A DNA stretch of 64,000 nucleotides from Paenibacillus sp. FSL W8-0426 (GTDB lineage Bacteria > Bacillota > Bacilli > Paenibacillales > Paenibacillaceae): assembly GCF_037969725.1 (NCBI RefSeq), contig NZ_CP150203.1, positions 2,000,001 through 2,064,000 on the forward strand. The letters run 5' to 3'. Shown here in pieces: positions 9,168 to 16,915 of the stretch. A model generated the notes under the pieces. It searched no databases. It worked only from the letters and a program-made list of their open reading frames with translations, and was not told where the DNA came from. Both the position numbers and the translations under genes were made by a program. Numbering within the stretch: the first letter of the stretch is position 1; each line of letters begins with the position of its first letter.

Positions 9168-9202
9168 CGTGCTCCTCTGTATTACGTATTCCCGAACGGA
9201 TA

Positions 9203-9421
9203 TTAGTATTGACCTGCCAATTGCTGTTCTGCAATTGTTACCAGACGCTTCGTGATGTAACCACCGATCGAACCGTTCTCGTAAGAAGTCATGTTACCTT
9301 GGTATCCGTCCTGTGGGATGCTAATTCCGAGTTCTTGAGCAACTTCGTATTTCATTTGCTCGAGAGCTGCGGAAGCTCTAGTTACCACCAGATTATTGGA
9401 GTTACCATTGCTTTGGGCCAT
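9203..9421 (-). CDS. Alpha/beta-type small acid-soluble spore protein
   Basis: The 72-residue protein is a typical alpha/beta SASP, which coats spore DNA and shifts it to an A-like form resistant to UV and heat. It contains the GPR protease site region 'ALEQMKYEVAQELGI' and the C-terminal 'GSIGGYITKRLVTIAEQQL', both family signatures. A near-perfect ribosome site (GAGGAGGTGA) lies before the ATG, and a sigma-G-like promoter lies about 30 bases upstream. It reads against the flanking genes and has its own terminator, as forespore-expressed genes often do. Confidence 0.97.
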   Translation of the reverse strand: MAQSNGNSNNLVVTRASAALEQMKYEVAQELGISIPQDGYQGNMTSYENGSIGGYITKRLVTIAEQQLAGQY

Positions 9422-9451
9422 TGCTGTTCACCTCCTCGCGGTTGGTAAAAG

Positions 9452-9478
9452 TATTATGTGTCCAAGCTTCGATTTTCA
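9452..9478 (-). promoter_or_regulatory. Probable sigma-G/sigma-F promoter of the spore protein gene
   Basis: On the minus strand a TGAAAA element (9473-9478) is separated by 14 bases from CATAATA (9452-9458). This fits the forespore -10 consensus CATA(A/C)TA with its short spacer. Confidence 0.65.
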
Positions 9479-9534
9479 TTACGAATGTCTATAGGGAATT
9501 TGTTCCAAAAGAAAAACATGGGAAGTGATCTGAT

Positions 9535-10002
9535 TTGAAATGTCCTTATTGCGGCTACTTGGGCACTAAAGTACTGGACTCAAGGCCGGCGAACGAATCC
9601 AAGTCGATTCGGCGCCGCCGCGAATGCGAGCAGTGCAGCCGAAGGTTTACTACGTTTGAAATGGTGGAGGAGACTCCGCTCATCGTGATTAAGAAGGACG
9701 GAAGCCGGGAGGAATTCAGCCGGGACAAAATTTTGCGCGGTTTGATCCGTGCCTGCGAGAAACGTCCGGTTTCCGTCGAAACGTTGGAAATGATGGTTTC
9801 CGAAGTGGAGAAATCGCTGCGCAATACGGCGGACGCCGAAGTGGAAAGCCGCCAGATCGGCGAATTGCTGATGGAACAGCTGTTTCCTGTGGACGAGGTG
9901 GCCTACGTTCGATTCGCCTCGGTGTATCGCCAGTTCAAAGACATCAACATGTTCATGAAAGAACTGAAATCGCTGCTGTCCAACGAGGACATGGAAGATT
10001 GA
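9535..10002 (+). CDS. nrdR: Transcriptional repressor NrdR
   Basis: The 155-residue NrdR represses ribonucleotide reductase genes in response to nucleotide balance. An N-terminal zinc ribbon (CPYC ... CEQC, residues 3-34) with the SIRRRREC basic stretch binds DNA, and an ATP-cone follows from about residue 49 ('[23 protein letters not shown]'). Translation starts at TTG 9535 directly before KCPYC, which is the family N terminus. No ribonucleotide reductase gene is in the window. It follows the coaE cluster as in related genomes. Confidence 0.96.
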   Translation: MKCPYCGYLGTKVLDSRPANESKSIRRRRECEQCSRRFTTFEMVEETPLIVIKKDGSREEFSRDKILRGLIRACEKRPVSVETLEMMVSEVEKSLRNTADAEVESRQIGELLMEQLFPVDEVAYVRFASVYRQFKDINMFMKELKSLLSNEDMED

Positions 10003-10133
10003 AGGCTTAAAGTGAAGGGTTGAGGGAGAAGAGCAGTCCAGAGTTATCGTTACACGTTGTGCATAAAGGTTGTTCTTCTCCGATCACTTTAGGGTTAGGT
10101 ATGGATTGAAATGAATTAATTTTTAAAAAGATG

Positions 10134-10162
10134 TTGACAACATGGGCTGAATTTTATATGAT
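10134..10162 (+). promoter_or_regulatory. Sigma-A promoter of tRNA-Ala
   Basis: A perfect -35 TTGACA (10134-10139), a 17-base spacer and -10 TATGAT (10157-10162) end about 53 bases before the tRNA. Confidence 0.88.
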
Positions 10163-10215
10163 ATAGAAGTCGCCTGAAGCAAACGATATGGCGATGAGGA
10201 ATAAATACATATCCT

Positions 10216-10288
10216 GGGGCCTTAGCTCAGCTGGGAGAGCGCATCGCTGGCAGCGATGAGGTCAGGGGTTCGATCCCCCTAGGCTCCA
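10216..10288 (+). tRNA. tRNA-Ala (anticodon GGC)
   Basis: The 73-base cloverleaf has a 7-bp acceptor stem (GGGGCCT/AGGCTCC with one G-U), D arm, anticodon stem CATCG/CGATG, loop CTGGCAG giving anticodon GGC, and a T arm with TTCGATC. Base 73 is A and CCA is not encoded. Its 3' end is duplicated at 11157-11170. Confidence 0.96.
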
Positions 10289-10291
10289 TAC
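10278..10291 (+). repeat. Left copy of tRNA-Ala 3'-end repeat (possible attL)
   Basis: CCTAGGCTCCATAC spans the last 11 bases of the tRNA and three bases beyond it. It is identical to 11157-11170. Weaker similarity extends upstream through the T arm in both copies. Confidence 0.8.
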
Positions 10292-10305
10292 ATATTGAAC
10301 TGTTG

Positions 10306-10338
10306 AAACCCTTTGTATATAAGGGTTTTTCTTTTTTT
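10306..10338 (+). terminator. Terminator downstream of tRNA-Ala
   Basis: AAACCCTT (10306-10313) pairs with AAGGGTTT (10321-10328) and is followed by TTCTTTTTTT. The next 245 bases, up to the following gene, are A+T-rich and show no other feature. Confidence 0.8.
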
Positions 10339-10584
10339 CTGTGATATTAAAATGAGTCATTCTACATTTTTTCTCAGTTGGGGACAGGTTGTGTTTAACT
10401 TGCAATTGTGATTTGCATCACGGTTCAATTTTTCAATTGCGTGTGTATACAATATTTCTCGTAGAATCAACCTTTGATTGAGTAAATGAGTATTTTATGT
10501 CTGTAGTACGTTGAATAGTGGTGGGCCAATGTCTGTGATTCGAATTTATAGTAGGTAAATAGGAAGGAAAATTCTTCTCCGGTG

Positions 10585-11061
10585 CTATTTTGGTTCTATG
10601 ATAAATCGTTGCCAAGAACCAAGACATGGAAAATAGCCTCGTAAGTAGTTTTGACTACTCATATCAACACCAATATAGTGTTGTTGAACTGGTGAAAAGA
10701 TGACATTCCAGCTAGTTCCATCTAATGTTTCAGTATGAAGTGTGAATTCTTCAGTTGGACCAGCGCCTGCTTCGCTTGCTGTCAACCACCCATACTTTAT
10801 TGAAACATAACGTTGCATGCTAGGTGAGTACAAATTGAAGAGTCTGCTGTCATTTCCTCCTAATTGTCGCATTTCAAATTCTGCCAATCCATCGGAGTTG
10901 GGTTGAAATGCAATAAGTTTGTTGACATTGTTTGCGCCTGGCTCTGCAATGACGTATTGATTTGTTTCACTGAAAAGTATCGACACTTTCCCGTTAATTG
11001 GTAAGTCCATTGGTTCTTGCCGATATCCAAAACGAATCCAGTAACGTTGATGGTAATACAT
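10585..11061 (-). CDS. Unrecognised protein, beta-trefoil (fascin-like) pattern
   Basis: I do not recognise a specific family for this 158-residue protein. Three repeats of about 45 residues can be seen, each with a hydrophobic 'xxLxSPxxxxYVxx' start and an 'F-x-[LIV]' ending: VSILFSETNQYVIAEP, FNLYSPSMQRYVSIKY and NVIFSPVQQHYIGVDM. This is the pattern of beta-trefoil folds such as fascin-like domains, which bind ligands or sugars. There is no signal peptide. AGGAGG lies 8 bases before the ATG. The gene sits alone inside the segment bounded by tRNA-Ala repeats, and its A+T content is higher than its neighbours', suggesting acquisition. Confidence 0.75.
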   Translation of the reverse strand: MYYHQRYWIRFGYRQEPMDLPINGKVSILFSETNQYVIAEPGANNVNKLIAFQPNSDGLAEFEMRQLGGNDSRLFNLYSPSMQRYVSIKYGWLTASEAGAGPTEEFTLHTETLDGTSWNVIFSPVQQHYIGVDMSSQNYLRGYFPCLGSWQRFIIEPK

Positions 11062-11156
11062 TGTAAAAAACCTCCTGAAGCGTATTTTTTACACACTGTA
11101 TGTATCAGCGCTTGCCTAGGTTCGGGATACTTAATTGTATAAGTCAGGTTCGCCCT

Positions 11157-11170
11157 CCTAGGCTCCATAC
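11157..11170 (+). repeat. Right copy of tRNA-Ala 3'-end repeat (possible attR or tRNA relic)
   Basis: It is identical over 14 bases to 10278-10291. Upstream, 11143-11156 still resembles the tRNA T arm (GTCAGG..TTCG..CCCT) but with small deletions, so it cannot fold as a tRNA. Confidence 0.75.
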
Positions 11171-11176
11171 CAAAAG

Positions 11177-11219
11177 AACCCGCTAAACACAAGGATTTCC
11201 GAGTGTTTGGCGGGTTTTT
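11177..11219 (+). terminator. Strong terminator after the right tRNA repeat
   Basis: A 14-bp stem (11177-11190 with 11203-11216) with a 12-base loop is followed by TTTTTG. It may be the original terminator of the tRNA-Ala gene, left behind to the right of the inserted segment. Confidence 0.8.
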
Positions 11220-11273
11220 GCTATGTAGAAATTTGTTTGATTTCATGGTCGTGGTCATACACTAACCATTTTT

Positions 11274-11684
11274 TTATTCTGTTATATTTATTTCTTTGGC
11301 AAAAGATGTTGGAGGAATCGTATCCAGATGCTCTTTATCAGCAACAAAATTGATTTTCGCCCCGATCTTCAGGGCATTAAAATCATCTTTTCCCGGTGAG
11401 ATGTTTTTTAGATCCAGCCATTCTAAGTTATATTTATTCGCCTTTAAAATCTCTTGGACGGTCTGACCCGTAATTTCTTCTAGGTTTGACTGTAACTCGG
11501 GATTTTTTGTGTCCAACGCAAGAAGAATTTTCTTTTGTCCCTTTGACTCCTGTTTTGCAAGAACAATAGCCTCAGATGTCTTCAGTGCATCTTGCGGTTC
11601 TTTTGATTGGTTAGCATGATCACCTTTGCCACTGCAACCTGTAACCATAAGAACCAAAATGAAAACAGACCATATCGATTTCAT
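11274..11684 (-). CDS. Putative lipoprotein of unknown function
   Basis: This 136-residue protein begins MKSIWSVFILVLMVTGCSGKG, a short signal peptide with lipobox VTGC, so it should be acylated at Cys16 and anchored outside the membrane. The mature part is hydrophilic, lysine-rich and mixed alpha/beta, with no family I recognise. The frame is open upstream, but AAGGAGAG before ATG 11684 and the signal peptide fix the start. It lies just outside the tRNA-flanked segment and shares its low G+C, so it may belong to the same accessory spot. Confidence 0.7.
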   Translation of the reverse strand: MKSIWSVFILVLMVTGCSGKGDHANQSKEPQDALKTSEAIVLAKQESKGQKKILLALDTKNPELQSNLEEITGQTVQEILKANKYNLEWLDLKNISPGKDDFNALKIGAKINFVADKEHLDTIPPTSFAKEINITE

Positions 11685-12183
11685 TTCCCTTTCTCTCCTT
11701 CCCCAAAGGTACTTATTACATAAACTGAAAAACATCCACACGTTAACGGAGAGGCAGAACCAATCTGAAGAAGCGTAGCGTTCGCTTAAAAGCTTTCTGA
11801 AAGAAAGCTGCATCGGAAGCATAGTCTGTTCACCGGATTTTTCCCTTCAAAAAGGGGATTCGAAAAATCTGGGAATAACAGCGATTGGAAGATGGTACTG
11901 CGCTCGCAGTGGTCTAGTGTGATTGATTATTGCGCTTTATTAGACGGTTAAAGGGATACGAAGGTTGCACTCAAACGAAAAGGAGAGTGGTTAAACCAAC
12001 AACGTGTAGTAAGGTGCAAGCGACACCCCGGGGCCAGGAAGATACGTTAAGCCATCCCTTCCCAAAGATCGTTTCAGTTATCGCAACAACGGTAACGAGG
12101 AACGATCTTTCTTTGTACGGAAAATCCATCTGGTTATAATAGATTAGAAATCGACCATATCACTTTCAAAAAAGGAGAAATAA
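11685..12183. other. Non-coding stretch with several hairpins
   Basis: About 500 bases hold no convincing gene. An AGCTTTCT/AGAAAGCT hairpin lies at 11791-11809. A two-part hairpin lies at 12064-12110: outer stem AAAGATCGTT/AACGATCTTT, inner stem GTTATCG/CGGTAAC, followed by CTTTG. The outer hairpin may be a terminator, but no complete gene precedes it. Confidence 0.5.
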
Positions 12184-12903
12184 ATGAAAAATTATATCAT
12201 TTTTGGCGCCAGCAAGGGATTGGGGGATGCATTCGTCAAAGGGCTGCCGGAGCAGGGGGATCAAGTATGGATCGTGTCCCGGAGCAAGCCGGGCAGCTTG
12301 GCACTGAACGATGGCGTCAAACGGACATGGATCGAAGCGGATCTGGCGCGGCCGGATGCAGCACGGAAAATAACGGATGCTTTGGCATCTGAACCGATCG
12401 ATGTTCTGATATATAACGTGGGCATTTGGGAGAAGGCAGGATTCGAGGAGCATTACGACTTCGAGAAGGATGACCCGGCAGACATCGCCAACATCGTTCA
12501 TGTGAATATCACCTCGACCATCACTGCCATTCAGGCGTTATTGCCGAACGTTCGCATGTCGGGGGCGGGAAAAATTATTCTGATCGGATCTACCGCCGGA
12601 TTGGAGCATACGAACAATGCACAAGTATCGTTTGTGGCCTCCAAATTCGGACTGCGCGGCATCGCCAATGCTCTAAGAGAACATGTTCGCAAAGATGGCA
12701 TTGCGGTAACCTGCATCAATCCGGGAGAATTGGCTGCCGCAGTCCCTTATGAGGAAGGGGCGGACAAAGCGATTGCCCTGTATGGGGGAACCCGTATTCC
12801 GGTTCAGGACATCGTATCCATCGTTAAATGTATTGTCAGTCTCTCCAGCGCAGCTTGTGTTAAGGAAATCCATGTTCCGGCGATCACGGATTTGAATGCA
12901 TGA
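12184..12903 (+). CDS. Short-chain dehydrogenase/reductase-like protein with altered active site
   Basis: The 239-residue Rossmann protein has the SDR cofactor motif GASKGLG at residues 8-14, an 'NVG' near 79, and the catalytic serine region 'IILIGSTAG'. Where classical SDRs have YxxxK, this one reads FVASK, so the catalytic tyrosine is phenylalanine while the lysine is kept. It may be inactive as a reductase, act as a sensor, or use another residue. AAAAGGAG precedes the ATG. It stands alone between the hairpin-rich gap and its own terminator, so the context does not suggest a substrate. Confidence 0.88.
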   Translation: MKNYIIFGASKGLGDAFVKGLPEQGDQVWIVSRSKPGSLALNDGVKRTWIEADLARPDAARKITDALASEPIDVLIYNVGIWEKAGFEEHYDFEKDDPADIANIVHVNITSTITAIQALLPNVRMSGAGKIILIGSTAGLEHTNNAQVSFVASKFGLRGIANALREHVRKDGIAVTCINPGELAAAVPYEEGADKAIALYGGTRIPVQDIVSIVKCIVSLSSAACVKEIHVPAITDLNA

Positions 12904-12944
12904 CGGACTGAAGTTACGCGATCCGCGCCAAAGACATCAACTTA

Positions 12945-12970
12945 AACACGCTCCCCGCAGCGTGTTTTTT
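12945..12970 (+). terminator. Terminator of the SDR gene
   Basis: ACACGCT (12946-12952) pairs with AGCGTGT (12959-12965) around a CCCCGC loop and is followed by TTTTTG. The stretch from here to 13163 shows no gene. Confidence 0.85.
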
Positions 12971-13163
12971 GCCATTCAATCCGTTAGCTCATATCCTGCG
13001 CCGAAGCCGCAAAGCGAAAATGATGTATTCGTCCCAAGGTTCGAGTGATAAAATAGATTACGGCTCCGCCAAACGGGATATTCCCGCTCGGGCAGCGCCA
13101 AATGAACGGACTAATCCTTAAATCATACACTGACTGTCATTAACGATACGGAGGAAACCCTCA

Positions 13164-14816
13164 ATGAAAAACTCTGAGTGGTCGGGATCATACTTTCCCA
13201 ATTTTGTGATGGAAGGCATTCAATCCCTATACTTCACTTCCAATCGGCCGCTCCATACCATTCATGAACATGTTCCCGTGCTGCTGGCGGTAAACAGCGG
13301 CGCGAGTTCGCTGCAACGGGAACAAGAAACCTATGAATTGTCGCAGGGCACGTCTGTTTTGCTTCCGCCAGGCGCCAAGGCGGTCGTGACGGCCGGGTCT
13401 GGACAGCCACTGCACATATATATGCTGACGATTAGCACGCAAGCCCAGGCACGTACGACCCATGAGGGCTCGATGAGCCGGGTGAGCATGATTGGTTCAG
13501 CCAAAAACGTGGAGTATTTCATCGACGCACCGGCGATTGCGGCCCTGCTGGAAGAACTGTTTATACATCGCTTGCCCGAAAGCGAGACCCGGCATATGCG
13601 CAATCAGATCGTATTTCACCAGGTCTTGCTAGCATTGCTGGAACGTATGGAAAGCGGGGATTCTTTTTCCGATCTGCCCTCGATGGAACGAAGCTTGGCC
13701 TATATGGAAGGCCATTTTAACGAAAAAATTACGACAGAGCTTTTGTCCGAGATGGCCGGGGTCAGCCGTTCGCATTACTCCATTTTGTTCAAGCAGATGA
13801 CCGGATTCTCTCCGAACGAATATTTATCCAAGCTGCGCGTGCATCGGGCCAAAGAATTGATCATTGGCAGCACGTTATCCCTAAGGGACATTGCGTTAAA
13901 GGTAGGCTACAAGGACGAATTCTATCTCAGCCGCCGTTTCAAACACCAGACGGGAGAAAGTCCCTCATCCTATAGTCGATCCCGAAACGTTCAACGGTCT
14001 GCAGTATGGTTTGCGCCATATGCAAGCCACCTGTTTTTGCTTGGCGTGGAGCCATCCATCGTTATTTCGGAAAGCAGCGAATACGTAAGGGCAGATGGTC
14101 TGCTGACTCCGCAAAGCGTGCGATTTATTCATATGGACACCCCTCCCGAGCAAATAAAAGCTGCTTTGCAGGAGGAAAACGTCGATTTGATCATTGCTGC
14201 AAAGCAACATCTGCAGGAGACCGGTTTGACTGCCGAGCAATTGAGATCGGTCGCCCCGATCATTGAGGTTCCATGGATGGAACTCGGGTGGAAAGAACAT
14301 TTGCGTATGATTGCCCACGCGATTCGAAAGAGCGAAATAGCAGAGCGTTGGTTAGCCGATTTCGAACAACAAGAACGACGGGCAAGGGAGACGGTGCAGG
14401 AGCAGAAGGTGGTTGATGAAACCGTAACCATTGTCGTCATCAAACCGGAAAGGTTGCAAATTTACGGGGCAAGGAATGCAGGTTATGTCCTGTACCATTC
14501 GTTGGGATTGCAGCCTTCGGCAAAGATTGCCCAGGAAATAGAACATTTCGGGGATGAGTTTCATTCCGTTTCCATCGCACGATCCGAACTGAAGGAGTAC
14601 GAAGGAAATTGGTTTCTGGTTATGGTGTTCCCGGATGAGAAGGGGGCTACCGCCCATGCCGAGCGGATTTTTGCCTCCGAGGAATGGCAAGGTCTGAGCG
14701 CGGTTAAACAGAATCGGGTGCATGTGTTGGATCAAGAGGAATGGATTCCGTATAATCCCGTTTCTGTTCGTCTTCAGCTTGAACGGGCGCTCAAGCTTTG
14801 GGCGGGGAATCAATAA
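13164..14816 (+). CDS. AraC-family regulator fused to a siderophore-binding domain (Btr-like)
   Basis: This is a 550-residue, three-part regulator. Residues 1-170 resemble a cupin-type AraC sensor, about 175-280 form the two-helix-turn-helix AraC DNA-binding domain ('TTELLSEMAGVSRSHYSILFKQMTGFSPNEY'), and 280-550 form a FecB/FeuA-like substrate-binding domain without a signal peptide. This architecture is that of Bacillus Btr, which binds ferri-bacillibactin in the cytosol and activates the feu uptake genes. The next three genes are a siderophore binding protein and two permeases, so the same logic is likely here. The ligand cannot be read from sequence. GGAGG precedes the ATG. Confidence 0.9.
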   Translation: MKNSEWSGSYFPNFVMEGIQSLYFTSNRPLHTIHEHVPVLLAVNSGASSLQREQETYELSQGTSVLLPPGAKAVVTAGSGQPLHIYMLTISTQAQARTTHEGSMSRVSMIGSAKNVEYFIDAPAIAALLEELFIHRLPESETRHMRNQIVFHQVLLALLERMESGDSFSDLPSMERSLAYMEGHFNEKITTELLSEMAGVSRSHYSILFKQMTGFSPNEYLSKLRVHRAKELIIGSTLSLRDIALKVGYKDEFYLSRRFKHQTGESPSSYSRSRNVQRSAVWFAPYASHLFLLGVEPSIVISESSEYVRADGLLTPQSVRFIHMDTPPEQIKAALQEENVDLIIAAKQHLQETGLTAEQLRSVAPIIEVPWMELGWKEHLRMIAHAIRKSEIAERWLADFEQQERRARETVQEQKVVDETVTIVVIKPERLQIYGARNAGYVLYHSLGLQPSAKIAQEIEHFGDEFHSVSIARSELKEYEGNWFLVMVFPDEKGATAHAERIFASEEWQGLSAVKQNRVHVLDQEEWIPYNPVSVRLQLERALKLWAGNQ

Positions 14817-14839
14817 TGCAAGTCATTTTGCAAACAAAA

Positions 14840-14873
14840 AGGCATGGTTAGCTTCATTCGCCATGCCTATAAT
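14840..14873 (+). promoter_or_regulatory. Hairpin after the AraC gene abutting a -10 element
   Basis: AGGCATGG (14840-14847) pairs with CCATGCCT (14861-14868) with no T-run. TATAAT (14868-14873) begins on its last base and could be the -10 of the uptake operon. No good -35 is visible, which fits an activator-dependent promoter. Confidence 0.55.
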
Positions 14874-14885
14874 TAGCTATGTTAA

Positions 14886-14900
14886 TGAGAATGATTTTCA
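14886..14900 (+). promoter_or_regulatory. Fur box before the siderophore uptake operon
   Basis: TGAGAATGATTTTCA matches the 7-1-7 Fur consensus TGATAATnATTATCA at all but two positions. It lies 13-18 bases after the putative -10, where bound Fur would block transcription under iron sufficiency. Confidence 0.82.
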
Positions 14901-14930
14901 TGTTCAAACAAAAAGGGGAGAGAGTCATCC

Positions 14931-15893
14931 ATGAAAAAGAGTTTTGCGCCTGTATTACTTGCCTTGATGATGCTGCTTGCGGCATGCGGAAACAACGGCA
15001 GCGAGGATGCCCAAGCAGGCTCCAGCACAACGGAGGCGGCAACTTCGTCCGCGTCCACCGATTCGGCCAAGTCGGGAGACACCTTTGTATACGAGTCCGA
15101 GAATGGACCTGTGGACGTTCCTACACATCCGCAGCGTGTAATCGTGCTGACGCGTTTTTTGACGGGAAATGTGATGCAGCTTGGCGTTCCGCTGGTGGGC
15201 GTGGACGAAATGTCCAAGGAAAACCCGAACTTCAAGGAAAAGCTGGCTGATGCCGAAGCGGTGACGGACGAAAGCTTGGAGAAAATCATCGAACTGAATC
15301 CCGACCTGATCATCGGCCAGTCGGATATCAAAAACGTGGACAAGTTGAAACAAATCGCTCCCACCGTAACCTACACTTACGGCAAGCTGAATTTTCTGGA
15401 ACAGCAGCTGGAAATCGGAAAACTGTTGAACAAGGAAACCGAAGCTCAAGCCTGGGTGGACGATTTTGATGCACGCAGCAAAAAAATCGGAGAAGAAATC
15501 AAGGCCAAAATCGGTGCGGATGCCACCGTATCCGTCATCGAAACCTTCAATAAACAGCTGTACGTGTACGGCGAGAACTTTGGACGGGGGACCGAGCTGC
15601 TGTACGGGCAGTTTGGTCTGGCAATGCCTGAAAAAGTGAAAGAAGCAACCAAAACGGACGGATTTTTCGCTGTATCGACCGAAGTGCTGAAGGACTACAT
15701 GGGCGACTACGTGATTTTCAGTAAAAACACGGACGAAGACAACACTTTCCAGACCACGGAAACCTACAAAAACGTGCCGGCCGTGCAAAACAACCGGGTG
15801 TTTGAGGCCGATGCCAAAACGTTTTATTTCAACGATCCGCTCAGCCTGGAGTATCAGCTTGAATTCTTTGAAAAACAATTCCTGGGCAAGTAA
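14931..15893 (+). CDS. Iron-siderophore ABC transporter substrate-binding lipoprotein
   Basis: This 320-residue lipoprotein has a signal peptide ending in LLAACG, a serine/threonine/alanine-rich linker to about residue 45, and a class III periplasmic-binding fold. Typical segments are 'VPTHPQRVIVLTRFLTGNVMQLGVPLVGV' and 'LEKIIELNPDLIIGQSD'. It resembles FeuA-type ferri-siderophore receptors. AAGGGGAGAGAG precedes the ATG. It heads a Fur-boxed operon with two FecCD permeases and lies downstream of a Btr-like activator that carries the same kind of binding domain. Confidence 0.93.
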   Translation: MKKSFAPVLLALMMLLAACGNNGSEDAQAGSSTTEAATSSASTDSAKSGDTFVYESENGPVDVPTHPQRVIVLTRFLTGNVMQLGVPLVGVDEMSKENPNFKEKLADAEAVTDESLEKIIELNPDLIIGQSDIKNVDKLKQIAPTVTYTYGKLNFLEQQLEIGKLLNKETEAQAWVDDFDARSKKIGEEIKAKIGADATVSVIETFNKQLYVYGENFGRGTELLYGQFGLAMPEKVKEATKTDGFFAVSTEVLKDYMGDYVIFSKNTDEDNTFQTTETYKNVPAVQNNRVFEADAKTFYFNDPLSLEYQLEFFEKQFLGK

Positions 15894-15904
15894 CTTGAAC
15901 CGCC

Positions 15905-16915
15905 ATGAAAAATAAACATGTTTCGAACCGCTTTTGGATCAAGCTGGCGGGCAGCGTGGTCGTGCTCGTTCTATGCTTTGTCCTTGCCATGAAGTACGGG
16001 GCGGAGCAGGCGGACTTTCGCAGCATATGGCTGGCCTTCACTGCAGCGGAGCCGGATGATCATGTCATGATTTTGCGCGAGATCAGGCTGCCGCGGGAAA
16101 TCGCGGCCATGCTGATCGGGGCGGCGCTCGCCGTATCCGGTGCGATCATGCAGGGAGTGACGAGGAATCCACTCGCCGATCCGGGGCTGCTCGGCCTGAC
16201 GTCAGGCTCCAATCTGGCGCTGGCCATCGCTTTTGTTTTTGTGCCGTCGCTCGGAACCTTTGGCATTATGGCCGCATGTTTCGTCGGAGCCGCCTTTGGC
16301 GCAGCCATCGTTGTCGTGCTCGGAGCCTTTGGACGAGGCAGGCTTTCACCGCTCCGCGTCGTCCTGGCGGGAGCTGCCGTATCTTCATTTATGTATGCCA
16401 TTGCGGATGGGGTGACCCTCTATTTCAAAATATCCAAAGACGTATCCATGTGGGCTGCCGGCGGATTGATCGGTACGACGATGCAGCAGGTGCAGACGAT
16501 CGGTCCGGTCATCCTGATCGGCCTGTTCCTGGTCCCTTTTCTGGCACATCAAATGAATGTTCTCAGCCTGAGCGACGATGTCGCAACCGGTTTGGGTCAG
16601 AAGCTTGTTTTCGTCAAATTGATGCTGTTCCTTTTGGTTATCATCCTCACCGGCGCTTCGGTGGCCCTGATTGGCAATATGGTTTTTGTAGGGCTAATGA
16701 TTCCGCATATTGTACGCAAGGTGGTCGGCACGGATTATCGGCACATATTGCCGCTATCCATCTTTGCCGGAGCAGCGTTCATGCTGCTGGCCGAAACGTT
16801 GGGACGCACGATCAACGCGCCGTACGAAACACCGGTTGTTGCGATTGCCTCCATGCTGGGACTGCCGTTTTTTCTGTTTGTGGTGTGGCGTAAAGGAGGG
16901 AAAGCATTCTCATGA
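15905..16915 (+). CDS. FecCD-family siderophore permease (first subunit)
   Basis: The 336-residue integral membrane protein has about nine to ten hydrophobic segments and the FecCD signatures 'REIRLPREIAAMLIGAALAVSGAIMQGVTRNPLADPGLLGL' and, near the C terminus, 'GNMVFVGLMIPHIVRKVVG', the coupling region that contacts the ATPase. It should form the heterodimeric channel with the next gene. No strong ribosome site is visible before this ATG, 11 bases after the binding protein gene, so translation may be coupled to it. Confidence 0.93.
   Translation: MKNKHVSNRFWIKLAGSVVVLVLCFVLAMKYGAEQADFRSIWLAFTAAEPDDHVMILREIRLPREIAAMLIGAALAVSGAIMQGVTRNPLADPGLLGLTSGSNLALAIAFVFVPSLGTFGIMAACFVGAAFGAAIVVVLGAFGRGRLSPLRVVLAGAAVSSFMYAIADGVTLYFKISKDVSMWAAGGLIGTTMQQVQTIGPVILIGLFLVPFLAHQMNVLSLSDDVATGLGQKLVFVKLMLFLLVIILTGASVALIGNMVFVGLMIPHIVRKVVGTDYRHILPLSIFAGAAFMLLAETLGRTINAPYETPVVAIASMLGLPFFLFVVWRKGGKAFS

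Larger units (their letters stand above)
10278..11170. mobile_element. Possible remnant of an element inserted at the tRNA-Ala 3' end
   Basis: An A+T-richer segment of about 0.88 kb is bounded by identical 14-bp copies of the tRNA 3' end. Each copy is followed by its own terminator. The segment carries a single gene of unknown role on the minus strand and no integrase. tRNA 3' ends are common integration sites, so a decayed or passenger element is a reasonable inference, but a decayed second tRNA gene would give a similar picture. Confidence 0.4.

Noticed and set aside
9143..9448. 101-codon plus-strand frame over the spore protein gene
   Set aside because: It lies antisense to a certain SASP gene and includes its terminator and ribosome site.
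11930..12139. 69-codon frame before the SDR gene
   Set aside because: No ribosome site; it runs through the hairpin at 12064-12110 and has no plausible protein features.
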